Below, piece by piece: positions 5,933-7,881 of a stretch of DNA of 7,881 bases. The stretch's first letter is position 1, and every line of letters begins with the position of its first letter. This stretch comes from Microbacteriaceae bacterium (GTDB lineage Bacteria; Actinomycetota; Actinomycetes; Actinomycetales; Microbacteriaceae). The position numbers were made by a program, and so were the translations under genes. The stretch is taken from positions 1-7,881 of the forward strand of contig JAAYAS010000309.1 in the NCBI GenBank assembly GCA_012719255.1, written 5' to 3'. The notes beneath the pieces are model-generated. The model had not been told where the DNA came from, did no database searches, and saw only the letters and a program-made list of their open reading frames with translations.

Positions 5933-6254
5933 CACCGGGCCAGGCCTTCGCCGTGGCGCCCTCGGGGTCGCTGAGGAGGGGGAAGGGCAGGTGCTCGGCC
6001 GCGGCGAACTCGGCGAGCCGCTCGGGGTCGTCGCTCGAGACGCCGAGCACCTCGTAGCCGGCGCCGCGCAGCGAGGCGATGCTGTCGCGGAAATCGCAGG
6101 CCCGGGTCGTGCGGCCGGGGGTGAACGCCTTCGGGTAGAAGTACACGATCACCTCGCGACCGGCGAAGTCGGCGAGCGAGACCGACTGCCCGTCGGAGGC
6201 GGTGAGCTCGAGGGCGGGCGCGGCGTCGCCGACGGCGAGGCGGGATGCGGTCAT
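5892..6254 (-). pseudogene. bcp: Broken thioredoxin-dependent peroxiredoxin (Bcp/PrxQ type)
   Basis: The open frame gives 120 residues against about 150-160 for intact Bcp proteins, which reduce hydroperoxides in the cytosol. The start is sound (AAGGAG 5 bases before the ATG at 6254), and residues 6-105 follow the family: VGDAAPALELTASDGQSVSL, VIVYFYPKAFTPG, ACDFRDS, VLGVSSDD, LPFPLLSDPEGATAKAW. Two defects are visible. The peroxidatic cysteine of the TPGCT motif is Arg48 (CGC at 6113-6111, one transition from TGC), while the resolving-type Cys53 remains. After Trp105 the family sequence (GAWGEK..., IRSTF..., YNVKATGHV...) is missing, and residues 108-120 are read from the palindromic element until a stop in its loop. 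It is therefore very probably non-functional as a peroxidase. A redox-inactive role cannot be excluded but seems unlikely with the C-terminal part gone. Confidence 0.85.
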
Positions 6255-6350
6255 GGGGACTCCTTGGGGTCGATGCGGGTGCCGGGATGCGGCGGATCGG
6301 GATGCGGGCGCGGCAGGCCGCGATGCCGGGACGCGCAGGCGCGCGCCCCA

Positions 6351-6423
6351 GACCGGTGCTTGCAGGTGCAACTCCCGGCGGGTTCTCATCCGACCGGTAC
6401 TTGCCGGCGCAACTCCCGGTCGG
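6351..6423. repeat. Twin 28-bp direct repeats forming hairpins
   Basis: Units 6351-6378 and 6392-6419 match at 25 of 28 positions with a 41-base period. The second folds well: CCGACCGG (6390-6397) pairs with CCGGTCGG (6416-6423), with 3x3 internal bulges and an inner TTGC/GCAA stem (6401-6404 with 6409-6412). The first keeps the inner TTGC/GCAA but only part of the outer stem. On the minus strand they begin about 18 bases after the CitE-like stop, so they could end or stabilise that transcript. The rest of the gap (6255-6350) shows only repeated GGGATGCGG words. Confidence 0.6.
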
Positions 6424-6441
6424 ACTCGGCGGCGGGGCGCC

Positions 6442-7350
6442 TCAGCCGAGCCCGTAGATCTGCGCGAGCTCGCGGATGCGCTCGGCCTGGGCGAGGCGGG
6501 GCTTGTCGCTGCCGTCGCGGATGACGCGGCCCGCGGCCTCGAAGGCGTCGAGCTGCTCCTGGGCCCAGGCGACCTCGGCCGAGGTCGGCGTGAGGCACTC
6601 GTCGATGCCGACGGCGTGCGCGACGTCGAGGCAGAGCTTGCCGCTCATGCCGAGCTCGGCGGCGGCGCGGGTCTGGGCGCGGCGGCCGTCCTCGTCGGCG
6701 GCGGTGGCGGGGCCGTCGATGGGGCCGGGCAGGTCGACCGCGCGCGAGGCCATGGTGAGCTGGGCGCGCGGGTACCGCATCGCCTCGTCGGTGGCGGCCA
6801 TGCCGGTGTCGCGGCGGAAGTCGCCCGAGCCGAACGCGAGCCGCGCGACGCCGGTCGCCCGGGCGATCTCGAAGGCCCGCTCGATGCCGAGGGCCGACTC
6901 GATGAGGGGGATGATCGGCACGCCGGGCAGGCGGGCGGCGGTCGCCTCGACCTGCTCGGCCGACTCGGTCTTCGCGAGCACGACGCCGATGAGGCCGTCG
7001 GCGCCGTGCAGCTCGGCGCAGTCGGCGTCCCAGAACTCGGTGCCGACGGGGTTGATGCGCACCCAGGCGCGGCCGCACTCGTTGAGCCAGGCGGCGACGG
7101 TGCGCCGCGCGATCGGCTTGCGGAGGTCGTCGACGCCGTCCTCGATGTCGAGCACGACCGCATCGGCATCGGCGTCGGGCACCGTGGTGAGCGTCGCGGG
7201 CGAGGTGACCGCGAGCAGGTACCACGAGCGCGCGTGGCTCGAGGGGATGCAGCGCGGCAGGGCGGGCTGGCGGCGGGCGAGGTCCTCGGCGCGGGCGGCC
7301 TGGTCGACCAGCGCCGCGGCCTTGGCATCGCCGTACGGGTCACCGAACAT
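6442..7350 (-). CDS. CitE-like / HpcH-HpaI family acyl-CoA lyase
   Basis: A complete 302-residue protein, the usual length for stand-alone CitE-like proteins. This TIM-barrel family cleaves or forms C-C bonds of 3-hydroxyacyl-CoA-type substrates (citryl-, malyl-, citramalyl-CoA and similar), using a divalent metal. Visible are VVLDIEDGVDD (65-75), VRIN with Arg98, IPLIES with metal ligand Glu151, FGSGDFRRDTG with metal ligand Asp177, and SGKLCLDVAHAVGIDECLTP (236-255), a variant of the family GK...IHP segment. No CitD/CitF citrate lyase subunit genes are near, so citrate lyase activity is unlikely. Lyase or thioesterase action on a malyl-CoA-like substrate would fit the malate/glyoxylate theme but is inference. 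AAAGGAG (7355-7361) lies 4 bases before the ATG. The upstream region holds two operator-like boxes similar to those of the malic enzyme operon. Confidence 0.87.
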   Translation of the reverse strand: MFGDPYGDAKAAALVDQAARAEDLARRQPALPRCIPSSHARSWYLLAVTSPATLTTVPDADADAVVLDIEDGVDDLRKPIARRTVAAWLNECGRAWVRINPVGTEFWDADCAELHGADGLIGVVLAKTESAEQVEATAARLPGVPIIPLIESALGIERAFEIARATGVARLAFGSGDFRRDTGMAATDEAMRYPRAQLTMASRAVDLPGPIDGPATAADEDGRRAQTRAAAELGMSGKLCLDVAHAVGIDECLTPTSAEVAWAQEQLDAFEAAGRVIRDGSDKPRLAQAERIRELAQIYGLG

Positions 7351-7382
7351 GGGGCTCCTTTACCCCGACGTTCACTCGCAGG

Positions 7383-7418
7383 TTTCGCTACATGGAATAA
7401 CTGTTCCTGCTAGTGGAA
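7383..7418. promoter_or_regulatory. Two tandem operator-like boxes upstream of the CitE-like gene
   Basis: TTTCGCTACATGGAA (7383-7397) and TTCCTGCTAGTGGAA (7404-7418) share TTYC-N7-GGAA-type ends and start 21 bases apart, the same spacing as the pair at 3309-3344. They lie 33-68 bases upstream of the CitE-like ATG, in the only AT-rich patch of this gap, so they probably overlap its promoter. I could not pick clear -35 and -10 hexamers. The rest of the gap (7419-7504) shows nothing beyond GC-rich sequence with two CTCGAGGC words. Confidence 0.5.
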
Positions 7419-7504
7419 TAGAGGCGAGCACGCTCCGGGCGTCCCGCAACCCCTCCGCTCGAGGCCGAGCGCGCCGCGGCCGCGACTCGAGGCCCGGCCG
7501 AACG

Positions 7505-7556
7505 CGAACGGGCGGGCCCGCATCCGGAATCACCCGGATGCCGACCCGCCCGTTCG
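7505..7556 (-). terminator. Strong two-tier hairpin after asd
   Basis: CGAACGGGCGGG (7505-7516) pairs perfectly with CCCGCCCGTTCG (7545-7556). After a 3x3 internal loop, GCATCCGG (7520-7527) pairs with CCGGATGC (7534-7541) around a 6-base loop. It begins 13 bases after the asd stop on the minus strand. No T-run follows. Position and strength support a terminator separating asd from the CitE-like gene. Confidence 0.65.
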
Positions 7557-7569
7557 ACGGCGCGCGCGG

Positions 7570-7881
7570 CTAGGCCGAGAGCTCCTCGGCGACGAGCTCG
7601 GCGAGCTGCACCGTGTTCAGCGCGGCGCCCTTGCGGAGGTTGTCGTTCGAGACGAACAGCACGAGGCCCTTGCCCTCGGGCGCCGACCGGTCGGCGCGGA
7701 TGCGGCCGACGAAGCTCGCGTCGGCGCCGGCGGCCATGAGCGGGCTCGGCACGTCGACGACCTCGACGCCGGGGGCGTCGGCGAGCAGCTCGCGGGCGCG
7801 CTCGGGCGTGATGTCGCCCTCGAACTCGGCGTTGATCGTGAGCGAGTGGCCGGTGAACACCGGCACGCGCACGCAGGTGCC
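7570..7881 (-). CDS. asd: Aspartate-semialdehyde dehydrogenase, C-terminal part
   Basis: The visible 103 codons end at a TAG (7572-7570) and continue beyond the right edge, so the N-terminal NADP domain and the catalytic cysteine are outside the window. The enzyme reduces aspartyl-phosphate to aspartate semialdehyde, the branch point to lysine/diaminopimelate, threonine and methionine. The visible part matches the family C-terminus: GTCVRVPVFTGHS with the substrate-binding arginine and the histidine that serves as acid/base, then DVPSPL, ASFVGRIRAD and the near-universal GLVLFVSNDNLRKGAALNTV followed by QLAELV. A GTG at 7872 is an internal valine, not a start. In actinobacteria asd often follows the aspartokinase gene, which would then lie beyond the edge. 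Confidence 0.95.
   Translation of the reverse strand, partial: GTCVRVPVFTGHSLTINAEFEGDITPERARELLADAPGVEVVDVPSPLMAAGADASFVGRIRADRSAPEGKGLVLFVSNDNLRKGAALNTVQLAELVAEELSA

Noticed and set aside
6255..6389. N-terminal extension of the bcp frame up to 6389
   Set aside because: The extension is Arg/Pro/His-rich and unlike the family. The ATG at 6254 has a strong ribosome binding site and starts at the expected family N-terminus.
6202..7413. 403-codon open frame on the plus strand over the CitE-like gene
   Set aside because: Antisense shadow. The CitE-like frame has family motifs and a good ribosome binding site.

Overview
The window is very GC-rich DNA (clearly above 70% GC by eye), with dense G/C-ending codons, GGA-rich ribosome binding sites and actinobacterial protein types (ACT-domain malic enzyme, AllR-like IclR regulator, AbiEi/DUF559 fusion). 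It most resembles a Microbacteriaceae-type actinobacterium. That placement is inference. No tRNA, rRNA, CRISPR array, complete insertion sequence or phage gene is visible.

Layout. From 1 to 3249 lies a minus-strand cluster, read right to left: an NAD-type malic enzyme with an N-terminal ACT domain, malate synthase A (aceB), and the start of a DUF6986 / HpcH-HpaI-like gene that overlaps the aceB stop by 4 bases and runs off the left edge. The divergent region 3250-3427 carries a promoter for this cluster (TTGCAT-17-TACTAT) and two operator-like boxes 21 bp apart. From it an IclR-family (AllR-like) regulator is transcribed to the right (3428-4180). The convergent gap 4181-4722 has no gene. It holds a GC hairpin, two tandem 52-bp repeats with G-quadruplex potential, a 79-bp palindromic element and two lone arms of it. 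A minus-strand AbiEi-HTH/DUF559 nuclease-like protein follows (4723-5709), then a second copy of the 79-bp element, which forms the 3' end of a broken peroxiredoxin (bcp) gene (5892-6254). Next come twin hairpin repeats, a CitE-like lyase (6442-7350, minus) with its own pair of operator-like boxes again 21 bp apart, a strong hairpin, and the C-terminal part of aspartate-semialdehyde dehydrogenase (7570-7881, minus, cut by the window edge).

How it may work. Malate synthase condenses glyoxylate with acetyl-CoA to malate, and the malic enzyme turns malate into pyruvate, so together they carry glyoxylate into central metabolism. The AllR-like regulator and the DUF6986 gene suggest that the glyoxylate comes from purine/allantoin breakdown, though no allantoin gene is in view. 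The similar paired boxes upstream of the CitE-like gene suggest shared control by an IclR-type protein.

Most noteworthy: the 79-bp palindromic element, whose two copies differ by paired substitutions that preserve base pairing, and the bcp gene, which has lost its peroxidatic cysteine (Cys to Arg) and its C-terminus at the boundary of that element.
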